From NCBI GenBank assembly GCA_017354895.1, contig CP071496.1:1612001-1676000 (forward strand): DNA of 64,000 bases. Direction: 5' to 3'. Source of the stretch: Podospora comata. Its lineage: Eukaryota; Ascomycota; Sordariomycetes; Sordariales; Podosporaceae. Position numbers and translations under genes: made by a program. The notes under the pieces were generated by a model that was not told where the DNA came from, did no database searches, and saw nothing but the letters and a program-made list of their open reading frames with translations. The stretch's first letter is position 1; every line of letters starts with the position of its first letter. Positions 23,193-32,989 of this stretch are shown here, one piece after another.

Positions 23193-25247
23193 ATGAAAAC
23201 AGCCACAATATCCTCCCTCTGGTTAGGGAGCTGGCTTCCGGCCGCTTTGGCTGAGATGGTCACTCACGATCACAACTTCCACCCAGATCATATTCTCAGA
23301 GTCACAGAGGCTCAGGTGCCACTGTCATGCGAGAGTCGAACAGATATCCTCGTCAACGGAACGTCTCCAGGCCCCGCTCTTCACATCATGCCTGGGACGA
23401 GTAGCTGGATCAGGGTTTACAATGATATGCCTGACCAAAACCTGACCATGGTGAATCTCTGGTAGTTCCCCTCCCTGGTGAGCATACGCTGACCAAGATA
23501 CAAGCATTGGCATGGCCTGACACAGAGAATGGCCCCCTTCGCTGATGGAACGCCTCTCGCCTCTCAATGGCCCATTCCTCCAGGGCACTTCTTCGACTAT
23601 GAGATTGCAACCAACAATGATGACGCCGGCACTTACTTCTACCACTCCCACGTCGATATGCAGGCCATCAGCTGCACAGGCCCCTTGATCGTTGACGACT
23701 GTGGAAGCTCGCCTTACCACTATGATGACGAGCGCATCCTTCACTTCCAGGACTTCTTCCAAAAGTCAGATGAAGAGATGATGAGCGATGTTACTAAAGG
23801 CCCTTTCAAATGGGCTGGTGAAATCCACGGCGTTCTTCTCAATGGAAAGGGCGTTGCCACCGGCCAACAAGCCTCCATTGGCCCGTCCGGCGGAGGCAGA
23901 GGTTTCTTCGGTGGTCGCCTCGGTGGTCGTCCTGATGGTTTCGGTGGCAACTTCCGTCACCACGGCGGTCATTATGATGGCCAGAGCGACAGCAAGGGCT
24001 GTGACTCCAAGTCTGATGATACTAGCAGTGATGACTCCAACCAAGCTCAAGTCGAAATCACCGCCGGCTGTACCCTCCCCGTCATTGACGTCGAGCCTGG
24101 CAAGACCTACCGCTTCCGCTTCATCGGCGCCAACGGCCTTTCTTTTCTTACCATGGGCCTCGAGGACCACGACGACCTCACGATCATCCAAGTCGACGGC
24201 AGCGAGTACAACGTCCCCGTCAAGACCGACCGCCTCAATATAGGAGCCGGACAGCGCTTCGACGTCCTCTTCAAGGCCAAGACCATCGACGAGCTTGAGA
24301 AAAACGGGAACAAATCCACCTTTTACCTCCAGTTCGAGACCCTCGAGCGTCCCGAGCCCTACACTGGCTACGGCGTGGTCCGGTACGACCAATCCACGCC
24401 CATCCCCACAGCCCCGGCCAATAAGGTTCTCGACTTGCCAAGAGATCCCACCAACTGGATGGAATACACCTTCACCTCCCTCTTCCCCGAGCAGAACGAA
24501 GCCCCTTCCGCCTCTGAAGTCACCCGCCGCATCATCATCGACGCCGAGCAAAAGCAAGAAAACGCCACCGGCAAGGTCGTCTGGGAGCTGGCTCACCTTT
24601 CCTGGACCGAACACACCTATACCAGCCCCTTGCTCGTCGACATCTACCAGCACGGCGACGCCGCCCTCCCCAACTGGGAAGCCGCCCAATCCAACTGGGG
24701 CTGGGACCCCAAGACAAAGTCCTTCCCCTGCAAGCTCGGCGAAGTCATCGAGATCGTCTTCCAAAACACGGGCTCTGAACTCGGCGGCATCGTCGAAACC
24801 CACCCCTTCCACGCTCACTCCAAGCATTACTATGATATCGGCTCCGGCCCCGGCAAGTACGATGCCGAGGCGAATAACAAGAAGCTTGAGCAGACGGGTT
24901 ACAAGGCTGTCAGGCGGGACACGACGATGCTGTACCGGTATGACGAGCAGGTCGGTATTGGTGAGCCGGCTGGGTGGAGGGCGTGGAGGCTCAAGATTAC
25001 GGATGCGGGGGTCTGGATGATTCACTGCCATATTCTTTCGCACATGATGATGGGGATGCAGTCGGTTTGGACGATGGGGGATGCGGAGCAGATTCGGAAG
25101 CTGCCGCCGACGGCGATTTCGGGGTATATGACTTATGGGGGGAGCGTGTATGGGAATTCGACGCATGCGCCGAGGCTGTACCAGTATTTTAATGGGACGA
25201 ATCAGTGTAAGGCCGTGAAGAAGAAGGAGAGGATCAGGGTCTACTAA
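23193..25247 (+). CDS. secreted multicopper oxidase (ascorbate-oxidase/laccase-like)
   Basis: Exons 23193-23450 and 23505-25247 (54-nt intron, phase 0) give 666 aa; the splice rebuilds NLTM-HWHGL. An N-terminal signal peptide (about residues 1-20) is visible. All copper-site motifs are present: HWHG (87-90), YFYHSH (130-135), HPFHAH (519-524) and HCHILSHMMMGM (593-604), with C594 and M604 as type-1 copper ligands. The enzyme should oxidise phenolic or similar substrates and reduce O2 to water outside the cell. Between domains 1 and 2 an insertion at about 212-267 is rich in Gly, His, Ser and Asp (GFFGGRLGG, FRHHGGHYDG, SDDTSSDDSN), unusual for the family. Substrate specificity cannot be told. 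Codon use flips from C-ending to G-ending near 24,870. Confidence 0.95.
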
Positions 25248-25734
25248 GAGTTTCTCGAGGGACTGTGCACAAAAGGGAAGGTAAAACAAGGTAGGTTATA
25301 TGATATAGATTGGGGGCCGGTATGGAAGCAAGAACGTCTGGCTTTCGGGTTGTTTATAGATATTGTTGGCGGGTTGAAGTTGGATAGGGGTCAGGTGCGT
25401 GGTGCGGTTGGCTGGATATCTTCTCGAGGTTTTACACATATACCACAGCAAGTATTTTTTAATTTTGTAATTCTCGACATAAAACACAATACAAAAGACA
25501 TTAAAAGGTCAAACAAAGCACACATTGGCGTTCTCAAAATCCAAGCATCAAATGGAGATGTCGTTGTATCACCCCTTTCAGCTGACAAGTCCCAAGACGG
25601 TCTAGCCTCATCCCAGGAAATCTCCCACCAGCCTACCCGGAAAACACAAGTTCCCTGCATACGGGATACGGGAGTTTCGAGATGAGATGATGTCAAAGCA
25701 TCGTCGTTCTTCTTTTTTAAAATCCCATCCTTTT

Positions 25735-25762
25735 CCTCTCTCTCTCTCTCTTTCTCTCCTCT
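25735..25762. repeat. (CT)n pyrimidine tract in promoter
   Basis: Pure CT/CTTT tract about 150 bases upstream of the GPI-protein start. Pyrimidine tracts just upstream of transcription starts are common in fungal promoters; that role here is an inference. Confidence 0.7.
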
Positions 25763-25904
25763 TTCACTCATCACCATCGTCACTCTTTTCTTTGGTGTGC
25801 TTTGACCAATCTGTCCATCGTGACATTACACTCTTTTACCCATCACTCACACACAATCACTCGTTTTACACTGAGCATACAGTCTACACTCGCTCACCTT
25901 CAAA

Positions 25905-26645
25905 ATGCACCACCAAAACCTCCTCCCCATCCTGGCCCTCGCCCTCGGCGCAGCAGCCAAAACTGACATCGGAGGCTGCGTCTCTACCAAGGTCCCCTAC
26001 ATGACGCAGGATACGTTGGTGTACAGGTATGCCCTGCCCTTTTCCCGCCCCCCCACCTACCTATTCCCCCCCAATCTAACATCCCCATTTAGCTCCCTCC
26101 TCTGGTACCTCCCCGACACAGGCGAAATCTGCGAAATCCTCGACTGCGGTGGCGGCCGCGCACCCCCAAAGACCAACGTCCCTGGTTGTGGGAACTACGC
26201 CGGGACAGAAGAATACAAGCCGAGGTTCTGGACTGGGTTCAACGCTGAGCCGACTACTACTAGTGTGGTAGCGAAGCCGACGACGGAGGTGAAGACTGCG
26301 ACGGCGGGTGTGGAGGCGACGACTACGAGGAAGAGTGAGGTGCCGGTTGAGACGGGGGCTGTTGGTAATGAGGAGGAGGAGACGGAGGCACCGAAGCCGA
26401 CGACGTTGGTTACTGTTTCAACTAGTGCTGATGGGAGTGCTGTGACGAGGACGGTGGAGGAGGTTGTGGAGAGTACTGAGGGTGCGGGTGCTGAGGGGGC
26501 GCAGGATGGGGGTGATGCTGAGGGTGAGAGGAGCAGCAGCAGTGGCAGTAGTACTTCGGTTTCGACTGCGGGTGCGGCGCCGACGGGGGTGTTGATGATG
26601 GGAGTTGTGGCTGGTGTTGCGGCGGGGATGGCTTTTGTTGCCTAG
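25905..26645 (+). CDS. GPI-anchored secreted protein, siderophore-biosynthesis-annotated family
   Basis: Exons 25905-26026 and 26093-26645 give 224 aa. The 66-nt intron has no stop in frame, but its GTATGC donor, CTAAC branch and TTTAG acceptor, plus the smooth join VYS-SLLWYLPDTGE, argue that it is spliced. The protein has a signal peptide (LLPILALALGAAA), a short Cys-containing domain (IGGCVSTK, GEICEILDCGGGRAPPKT, VPGCGNYAGT), a long Thr/Ser/Glu-rich stalk and a hydrophobic C-terminus (LMMGVVAGVAAGMAFVA) fitting a GPI-anchor signal. Similar sordariomycete proteins are annotated as siderophore biosynthesis enzymes, but nothing in the sequence shows a catalytic site, so that name should be doubted. 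Likely a cell-surface protein. Confidence 0.8.
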   Translation: MHHQNLLPILALALGAAAKTDIGGCVSTKVPYMTQDTLVYRYALPFSRPPTYLFPPNLTSPFSSLLWYLPDTGEICEILDCGGGRAPPKTNVPGCGNYAGTEEYKPRFWTGFNAEPTTTSVVAKPTTEVKTATAGVEATTTRKSEVPVETGAVGNEEEETEAPKPTTLVTVSTSADGSAVTRTVEEVVESTEGAGAEGAQDGGDAEGERSSSSGSSTSVSTAGAAPTGVLMMGVVAGVAAGMAFVA

Positions 26646-27426
26646 AGGGTGTTGGTACCTGTGAATTAGTTTGGATAGTAATTATGCGGTTAAACTCCAA
26701 AGGGAGGAATTGAATCAAGACGAAACTGCATGTTGGCACAGCTTCTCTCCGCAACTGCCCTGCCTTGGAATGCAAGCTTGGCCAGGCTTCTTGGAGTCGT
26801 CGGCGGGCTCAAAGGCGGTATCGGATGGCAGTAATCACGTTTTCGGCTTAGTGACACAGGCCAACCCCTTCTAATTTTCCATTCCACCCTCATTCACAGG
26901 GCAACGGCAGAAGCACCCACCGTGCTCCTCAGCCCAAGCGCCGTCGATTCCACCGACAGCCCACCAAAACACACCTCAACCAACCCTCTCTCACGTCCCT
27001 CCTCCAGCCGGCCCGCTGTCAACACGCTGCCCACTGCCCGCCCCGGAGAGCTTCGTTCACTTGACCATCGCCGTCGCGTCGTCGTGTCACTTGGCTGTCG
27101 TGAATATCAAGCACCGCAGCGAACCAGGTCCGAGTGACGTGTCCCAGTGGATTCTCAGAAGAACCAAGCCCAAGCTGCACCTCCAACTCAGTCTCGCTTC
27201 AACCACAACCACAAACGCCCCCGGTCGCAGACGAGCCGGCTCATTTGCACCAGCACCCCTCATTCCTCTACAGTTCGCTCGTTATTATTTTGTCGTCCGC
27301 TTCCCTGCCTGGCTGTCTACCAAGCAAATTTTTGAGCGGCCAGACGTATCGATTGCAATCGCTGCTTCCAAACACTCGACCGACCGACCGATTGACTGAA
27401 CTACCCCACAAACAAACAAACAAAAC
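26646..27426. other. intergenic region with leader of coiled-coil gene
   Basis: No gene is supported. The last 450 bases are C-rich and repetitive at low level (CGACCGACCGA, ACAAACAAACAAA immediately before the ATG), typical of a fungal 5' leader. Confidence 0.4.
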
Positions 27427-29172
27427 ATGGCGTCGGACTCGGACCAGTCCTCGCAGATCATGGTGAATGGCATTCCCTATGAAGATCGCCTCATGTTCGA
27501 TGGACCTAGCACGCCCCTCGACGACGATACAGTCATCCCCATGTCGCAGCAGAGCATCCCGGCTACCGAGATGCCCAACTCCCCGCTGAACCACACTACC
27601 GCGTCTTTCCGATCTGACAGCACCGACGATCTTGCCGTACCCGCCGTTATTCCCTCGTCTCTCACCCCACCCCCCTCCTCACAAGTACCTGGCGTCGCCG
27701 CCGCCGCTCCCTTCAATGCCCAGGCCTTCAATGGATCTTCACAGCTCACTGGCATTGTCTCGCCCCCAGAAACCGGCCTGGCAGCAGTCAAGAGAGAAGA
27801 TGGCGTGCCTGGATACATGACACCGACGCAGGAACAAATTTCAGAGGCATCCCCCGAGACCCTTCGTCGCATGCTCCAGAGCCTGGTGGCCGAACACGCT
27901 CAGGTCAAGATGCAGGCAGCCCACCACCGCATGCAGAACGTGCTGCTCACATTCCAGGCCCAAGAAGACGCGAACCGAGCGCAAGTCGAGCACGAGCTCA
28001 CCAGACGGGAGGTGGACGTTTTGCAAAAGGCCGAATCAGCTCGGCAAGCCCGGCGCGAAATTAACACAGCGACCGAAACCACACAGGCGCGGTACATGAA
28101 GCTCGAGGAGATGTACAAGGAGTTGGTAGAGGAAAACAAGGCGCTCAACCAGCGACTTAGGGGCGCCAGGAAGGTTTTGGAGGAGCGCGCCGACCAGATT
28201 GCCAGCTTGCAGGAGGATCGGGAGGTCATGCTCAACCGCATCCGGGAGAACCGTGAACACTTTCATATCCTCTGTAGTCCTGGGGGTATGTTCCATGGGG
28301 CTCTGACGCCCAAGGTCACACAGGCGCAGAGCCCTCAACAGCAGCGGGCTACACCGCGACAAACGCCTAGGTCAGCACAGAAGGAGGTCCATCATCGGGG
28401 TCGTGGTCACAATTTGGCCGATCTGCTTGAAGCACTCAGCCAGGATAACAACAGCGCGCCATCGACGCCAATCACTGGTCACCGCCCACGGGCCGCCGTA
28501 GGACCTAAGCACACTCGAAACGTACAGTCCATGTCTTCCCTCCCTACCACGCCGGTGCGATTTCGCGGTGATAACGGAGGATTATTACCATCAGTCGACC
28601 TAGTTCCCCAGACCGAACCACCACAGCGATTTCCTCGATTTTTGGCCCACACTCCCACCGCACCCAAAAGTGCTGAGCGTGAGCGACGCAGGAGTAGGGA
28701 GTCGACCATCTCGGCGGATGATAACGAGGAGTTGGCACGGCAAGCACTGAGGTCCATTACTACTGCGGCATCATTTGCCCCCCGTGCGTCTGTCAGCTCG
28801 CAGCGGTCTCGCGGGTCACAGAGGGTACAAGATGGGGAGGAGGTGGAAGAGGAGGAGATTTATGAGAGTCAGGCCAGCCAGGCCGCGTCGGAGATGTTGA
28901 GGCGGGATCCGAGGGAGAGCTTCGAGGTTGCGGCTTCGGTACAAAACTCACGAGATGGGACGCCAGCCGCGGCGGATAAGAGCGCGAAGCTTCAGGCGAA
29001 GCTGTTTGGGCCATTGAATAAGAGCGGTGGTGCTTTGGCCGGGGGTGGGAAGAGGAAGCTTGGTGAGCTTGAGCGGACTATGGATGTCTATGCCGTCGGT
29101 GGTGTCAAAAGCAAAAAGTTGAGAGATGGAAGGGTTGGGCTGGGGATACAGTACAGCCAGGAGTCGGCTTGA
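27427..29172 (+). CDS. coiled-coil protein of unknown function
   Basis: Intronless ORF of 581 aa; the start ATG follows an ACAAACAAAC leader, a good fungal initiation context. Residues 1-130 are Ser/Pro-rich and probably disordered. About 140-290 are strongly helical and charged (LRRMLQSLVAEHAQVKMQAA, RREVDVLQKAESARQARREI, LEEMYKELVEENKALNQRL), which suggests a long coiled coil. The C-terminal 290 residues are disordered with Arg/Ser and Glu-rich patches (REREDE-like), ending GKRKLGELERTMDVYAVGG and KSKKL, a possible nuclear localisation signal. No catalytic domain is recognised. It may be a structural or nuclear scaffold protein; this is a guess from composition. Confidence 0.8.
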   Translation: MASDSDQSSQIMVNGIPYEDRLMFDGPSTPLDDDTVIPMSQQSIPATEMPNSPLNHTTASFRSDSTDDLAVPAVIPSSLTPPPSSQVPGVAAAAPFNAQAFNGSSQLTGIVSPPETGLAAVKREDGVPGYMTPTQEQISEASPETLRRMLQSLVAEHAQVKMQAAHHRMQNVLLTFQAQEDANRAQVEHELTRREVDVLQKAESARQARREINTATETTQARYMKLEEMYKELVEENKALNQRLRGARKVLEERADQIASLQEDREVMLNRIRENREHFHILCSPGGMFHGALTPKVTQAQSPQQQRATPRQTPRSAQKEVHHRGRGHNLADLLEALSQDNNSAPSTPITGHRPRAAVGPKHTRNVQSMSSLPTTPVRFRGDNGGLLPSVDLVPQTEPPQRFPRFLAHTPTAPKSAERERRRSRESTISADDNEELARQALRSITTAASFAPRASVSSQRSRGSQRVQDGEEVEEEEIYESQASQAASEMLRRDPRESFEVAASVQNSRDGTPAAADKSAKLQAKLFGPLNKSGGALAGGGKRKLGELERTMDVYAVGGVKSKKLRDGRVGLGIQYSQESA

Positions 29173-30170
29173 GAAATGGGATGAAAAAGGATGGGTGCGA
29201 GGGGCCGTCGCAGCGATGGAAGAAATTGACCTAGGAGGATCTTGTCTCTATTTGCTTCTGGGGACCTTTGCTTTTATGGAGTTGGGGCTTCTTGATATAA
29301 GATGGGCACAGATTGCTTTTGATTGCGGTCGGGTGTGGTGGTTCATTCATGGGGTCATGATTATGGCCGGGCTTTGCAGCCCTTGCTTCTTGCATGTGTT
29401 GGATTATTCTAGGTTTGGATATGATCAAAAGTGCCATCATTTGCTGAGGTGTAGATATCTTGATGACTGGGCGTTTTCGTTCAGGTGAAAAAGGGTCAAG
29501 AATGGGGTGGGATAGGATTGCAAGCAGGGTAATATGGAACATATATACTAGCATCGTTGCTGTCACCTCAGGCCCGGCTCGGAGAAGAAATGTACACTAT
29601 GGCCGGACCGAGCCGGATCTCTTGCAACGTCAATGACAAGTGTTCGGAACCCATCCCGGGGATGGCTCCAGTTAGCAGGCGCCTCGTGATCCATCTCCCG
29701 GTGACAGATTTATGGGTGTGGGGACCCCGCATGCCGAAATCGAGTGCCGCCCACCCCCAGTCCGCTGCCCGCAGTGCCCGAATTTGCCTCCCGGGTTTGC
29801 GATTTTCCCCAGCTGCGTCCCCAGCACGCCCAGTTGCCGGGGGACATGGTGGGCGGTTGAGGTCTGGTGTGGAATCCACGTCCCCGGTTTCGCGGCCGCG
29901 AGAAAACCCGATTATTTTTATTTACTTTTGTTTTGTTTCCGGTTTCTTACTTTTGCCTCCTTTTTTCTTCTTTTCTTTTTGGTTTTATCTGACGATACCC
30001 TCCACGTCCGTCCGTTTGTCTGTAGCTGCCTGCTGTCTGTTGTCTTGGTGTAGCGTTCCGATCTCTTCACTCACCAACACAACTGCCGAACTCACAACCC
30101 CCTCCTATACCGGCCTGCCTTTTTTTCCACCACCCACGAAGCCACATCTCAGAAAAAAACAACCGCCAAA
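29173..30170. other. intergenic region, thiolase promoter
   Basis: No gene is supported. A T-rich/pyrimidine-rich stretch at about 29910-29990 precedes the thiolase leader. Confidence 0.4.
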
Positions 30171-31433
30171 ATGTCCCTCCCCCGCGGCCTTAAATCCGTC
30201 CTCACCAAAGCCCCCACCGACGTGGTCATCCTCTCTGCCCTCCGCACCCCCATCACAAGGTCCTACAAGGGCGGCCTTAAAGACGCCTACCCCGAAGAGT
30301 TGCTGTCCACCGTCCTCAAAGCCACCCTCGACGCCAACCCCAACCTCGACCCGAAACTCATCGAGGATGTCGCCGTCGGCGTGGTCCTCAACGAGCTCGG
30401 CGGGTCTAAGGCTGCCCGCATGGCGCTCAACCACACCCCCGGTTTTGACACGAGCTCCACCTCCCTTTACACCGCCAACCGGGCTTGTGCCTCGTCGCTG
30501 CAGGCGATCACCTTGGTTGCGAGCCAGATCAAGACCGAGATGATCAGTGTTGGTATTGGAGCCGGTATGGAGAGCATGACAAGGAACTACGGCACGAGGG
30601 CGATTCCAGTTGATGTCTGGCCTGAGTTGAAAGAGAGTCCCGTCAAAGAGGCGAGGGATTGCGTGATGAGCATGGGGATCACGAGTGAGAATGTTGCCGA
30701 GAGGTATAACGTCTCAAGGGAGGACCAGGATGCCCTGGCTGTGGAGTCTCATGCTCGTGCTGCCCGCGCGGTGAAGGAGGGGTGGTTTAACAAGGAGGTT
30801 GTTCCTGTCCACACCAGGTTCCAAGAGGTGGATAAGCAGGGGAATAAAGTTGGGGAGGAGCAGAGGGTGACTGTGACAAAGGATGACGGGATCAGGGAGG
30901 GGGTCACGCTTGACAAGCTGGCGAAGCTGAAGCCGGCGTTCAAGCCTGATGGGAGGAGCACGGCGGGGAATTCCAGCCAGGTTAGCGATGGGGCTGCGGC
31001 GGCGCTGTTGATGAGACGGAGTACCGCTACTGAGCTTGGGTTGACGGGGCAGATTATGGGCAAGTTTGTTGCTAGTGCTGTTGCGGGGTGCAAGCCGGAT
31101 GAGATGGGGATTGGGCCTGCGATTGCGATTCCTAAGTTGTTGAACCAGCTTGGGTTGAAGAGTGAGGATGTTGATCGGTGGGAGATTAACGAGGCGTTTG
31201 CTTCCCAGGCGCTGTACTGTGTGAGGGAGTTGGGGTTGGAGAAGGAGTTGGCGGCTGGCAAGGTCAACCCTGATGGCGGTGCTATCGCGCTGGGTCATCC
31301 TCTTGGTGCTACTGGTGCGAGAATGGTCAGCACGCTCATGCATGGTCTCCAGAGGACAGGCGGTGAGGTTGGTGTTGTGAGCATGTGCATTGGTACTGGT
31401 ATGGGTATGGCTGGTGTTTTCGTTCGGGAGTAA
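30171..31433 (+). CDS. 3-ketoacyl-CoA thiolase (acetyl-CoA C-acyltransferase)
   Basis: Intronless, 420 aa, full family length. It cleaves 3-ketoacyl-CoA with CoA to acetyl-CoA and a shortened acyl-CoA in fatty-acid beta-oxidation. Catalytic features are all visible: nucleophile C106 in NRACASSLQA, NEAFASQA, H376 in GGAIALGHPLGATGAR, and C406 in SMCIGTGMG. The N-terminus (MSLPRGLKSVLTKAPTDVVI) has no obvious PTS2 nonapeptide and the C-terminus FVRE is not a PTS1. It may therefore be a mitochondrial or cytosolic form, with the short basic N-terminus as a weak presequence; location is uncertain. Neighbours give no pathway link. Confidence 0.93.
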   Translation: MSLPRGLKSVLTKAPTDVVILSALRTPITRSYKGGLKDAYPEELLSTVLKATLDANPNLDPKLIEDVAVGVVLNELGGSKAARMALNHTPGFDTSSTSLYTANRACASSLQAITLVASQIKTEMISVGIGAGMESMTRNYGTRAIPVDVWPELKESPVKEARDCVMSMGITSENVAERYNVSREDQDALAVESHARAARAVKEGWFNKEVVPVHTRFQEVDKQGNKVGEEQRVTVTKDDGIREGVTLDKLAKLKPAFKPDGRSTAGNSSQVSDGAAAALLMRRSTATELGLTGQIMGKFVASAVAGCKPDEMGIGPAIAIPKLLNQLGLKSEDVDRWEINEAFASQALYCVRELGLEKELAAGKVNPDGGAIALGHPLGATGARMVSTLMHGLQRTGGEVGVVSMCIGTGMGMAGVFVRE

Positions 31434-32887
31434 GCAAACCAAGGGGGGGATGGGTGTGGTAGCATAGCATCCTGTACGATTTAGTGTCTTGGTTAGGTAC
31501 TGGGTTGGAAAATTGGGAATGGATAATGAAGACATGTGTTTACATTATAAATGTTGCCTGTATGCTGTGTATGAAAATCATAACGGACCTGTTTCCACTA
31601 CTCTGGGCATGTGTTCTTGTCACGACTCCTTAGGCGAGATCACGTACGTCATACTATATTTATTCATCTATGGTCTCATAAGACTCAAGATTCAAAGAAG
31701 CTATGGTTTCACGTAAACGAGCTTGGATTGTGAACAGAGAAGACTGGGGTTATCAAGACAAGAAGATGTAACATCGTGTTACCTAGGGTGTGATGATAAA
31801 ATTGAAAGGGGGGGCGCGAAACTGTGTTGAGAACATTGAGATATAAAGATCTTCTATAGATTTGGTGGGTAGCATCCGTCCCAACAATGTTAATGCTTTC
31901 TCTGCCACCTTGTTGGCCTCAAAAATTGCATCAGAGTGTGGATGCAGTTGAATAACACGCTAGCCGTCAAACTCATGACTACCCTAGGCAGGTAGGTATA
32001 TTGTCTCTTTATTTATGGTTCATGGATTCCCAATTTGCTTGTAGCGTTTGTTTAATGATTTCCTTCCCCAATCCCTGACTGCTATACGTATACAGTCTGT
32101 CAGTTGGCTATATGGGAATGAGTTGGACCTGCTCTTCCTGTTGAGGGGGAAACGTAAACATTGGCCAAGGCCTGAGCGAAAAATGTTTATTCAACCTACA
32201 GAGTATGACAATGGCACATTACCCGGTTCGTGCGACTGGCCAGAGCATCTGGATTAGAGTTGTAAATTCGTCTCCATGCTCCCATGTATCTTGTGTTAAA
32301 TAGGTGCATTCAGACCAATACATTCGAGAAAAGTTCATCAATTAGTCCATCCTACTCGTAATACACAAACATAATCTTCCTTGAAAAAGACCTTCCCAAC
32401 GTCCTGTTTCCGTCACCGCTAGCTTCCTTAACCAAAGTCAACACAAATCAGAACAAAAATAGCGGGTATCAAATAAGTCCTCAAACCATTCCCTCCAAGC
32501 CAACAATCAACTCCATTCCCTTCCCCTTTCAACGCAAGTAGCATCACTCGAGTTCTCAATCGACGAGAAATAAATCCCTTCTCCACCAGGACACTAGTAG
32601 GTTTTATGCCGCTAGTGTCGCCCTAGTGACTAGCGGTTGGTGATGTCATCTTCCTCTGATTTTCAAGAGGGGATGAAATGGGCAAGATATCGAGGGGAGA
32701 GGTATGATGTGAAAAGGTTTCGGTGAGGTGTTGGTGAGATGGAGGTCACGGGGCTGTCCCGTGATTTGACTCCTGGCTAGCGAGGGGCGAGTGGTGAAGG
32801 ATGTAGTAAGAAAGAGGCGCATTGAGAGCGCTGTCCTCATGTCAAGGCTTCCACCGGGGAAGATGACTTTATCGTGGTGACTGGCGC
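31434..32887. other. gene-poor stretch downstream of thiolase
   Basis: No gene is supported; AT-richer than the genes around it. A perfect 8-bp inverted repeat (CCGCTAGT at 32609-32616, ACTAGCGG at 32629-32636) lies near the end, possibly in the 3'UTR of the small zinc-ribbon ORF. Confidence 0.4.
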
Positions 32888-32989
32888 TTAGACGCACTCG
32901 CCGCATTGGGGGTGCTGGCAGTGAACACAGGAGTTGCTGATGACGAGCATAGCTCCGCACTGGCAGCAGCGAGGTTGGTAGGCAGACAT
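32888..32989 (-). CDS. 33-aa zinc-ribbon-like microprotein
   Basis: A 34-codon ORF (start 32989, TAA at 32888) encodes a peptide with six well-spaced Cys in three C-x2-C pairs: C8-C11, C21-C24 and C29-C32 (an extra C9, and H26 in CVHCQHPQCGEC). Such spacing is unlikely by chance and matches the short zinc-binding motif common in fungal proteins, including the Cys cluster at the left edge of this window. No intron or extension is evident: the stop follows the last Cys pair by one codon. It could be a genuine microprotein or the last piece of a decayed larger gene; I favour the former weakly. It is isolated in a 3.7 kb gene-poor region. Confidence 0.5.
   Translation of the reverse strand: MSAYQPRCCQCGAMLVISNSCVHCQHPQCGECV

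Noticed and set aside
23766-25289. 507-codon open frame on the - strand
   Set aside because: It is the antisense of the multicopper oxidase, whose copper motifs are unambiguous; openness follows from the C-rich codon bias of that gene.
30714-31535. 273-codon frame on the - strand
   Set aside because: Antisense of the thiolase, no domain-like sequence.
32609-32636. 8-bp perfect inverted repeat
   Set aside because: Too short to call a terminator or element without further copies.
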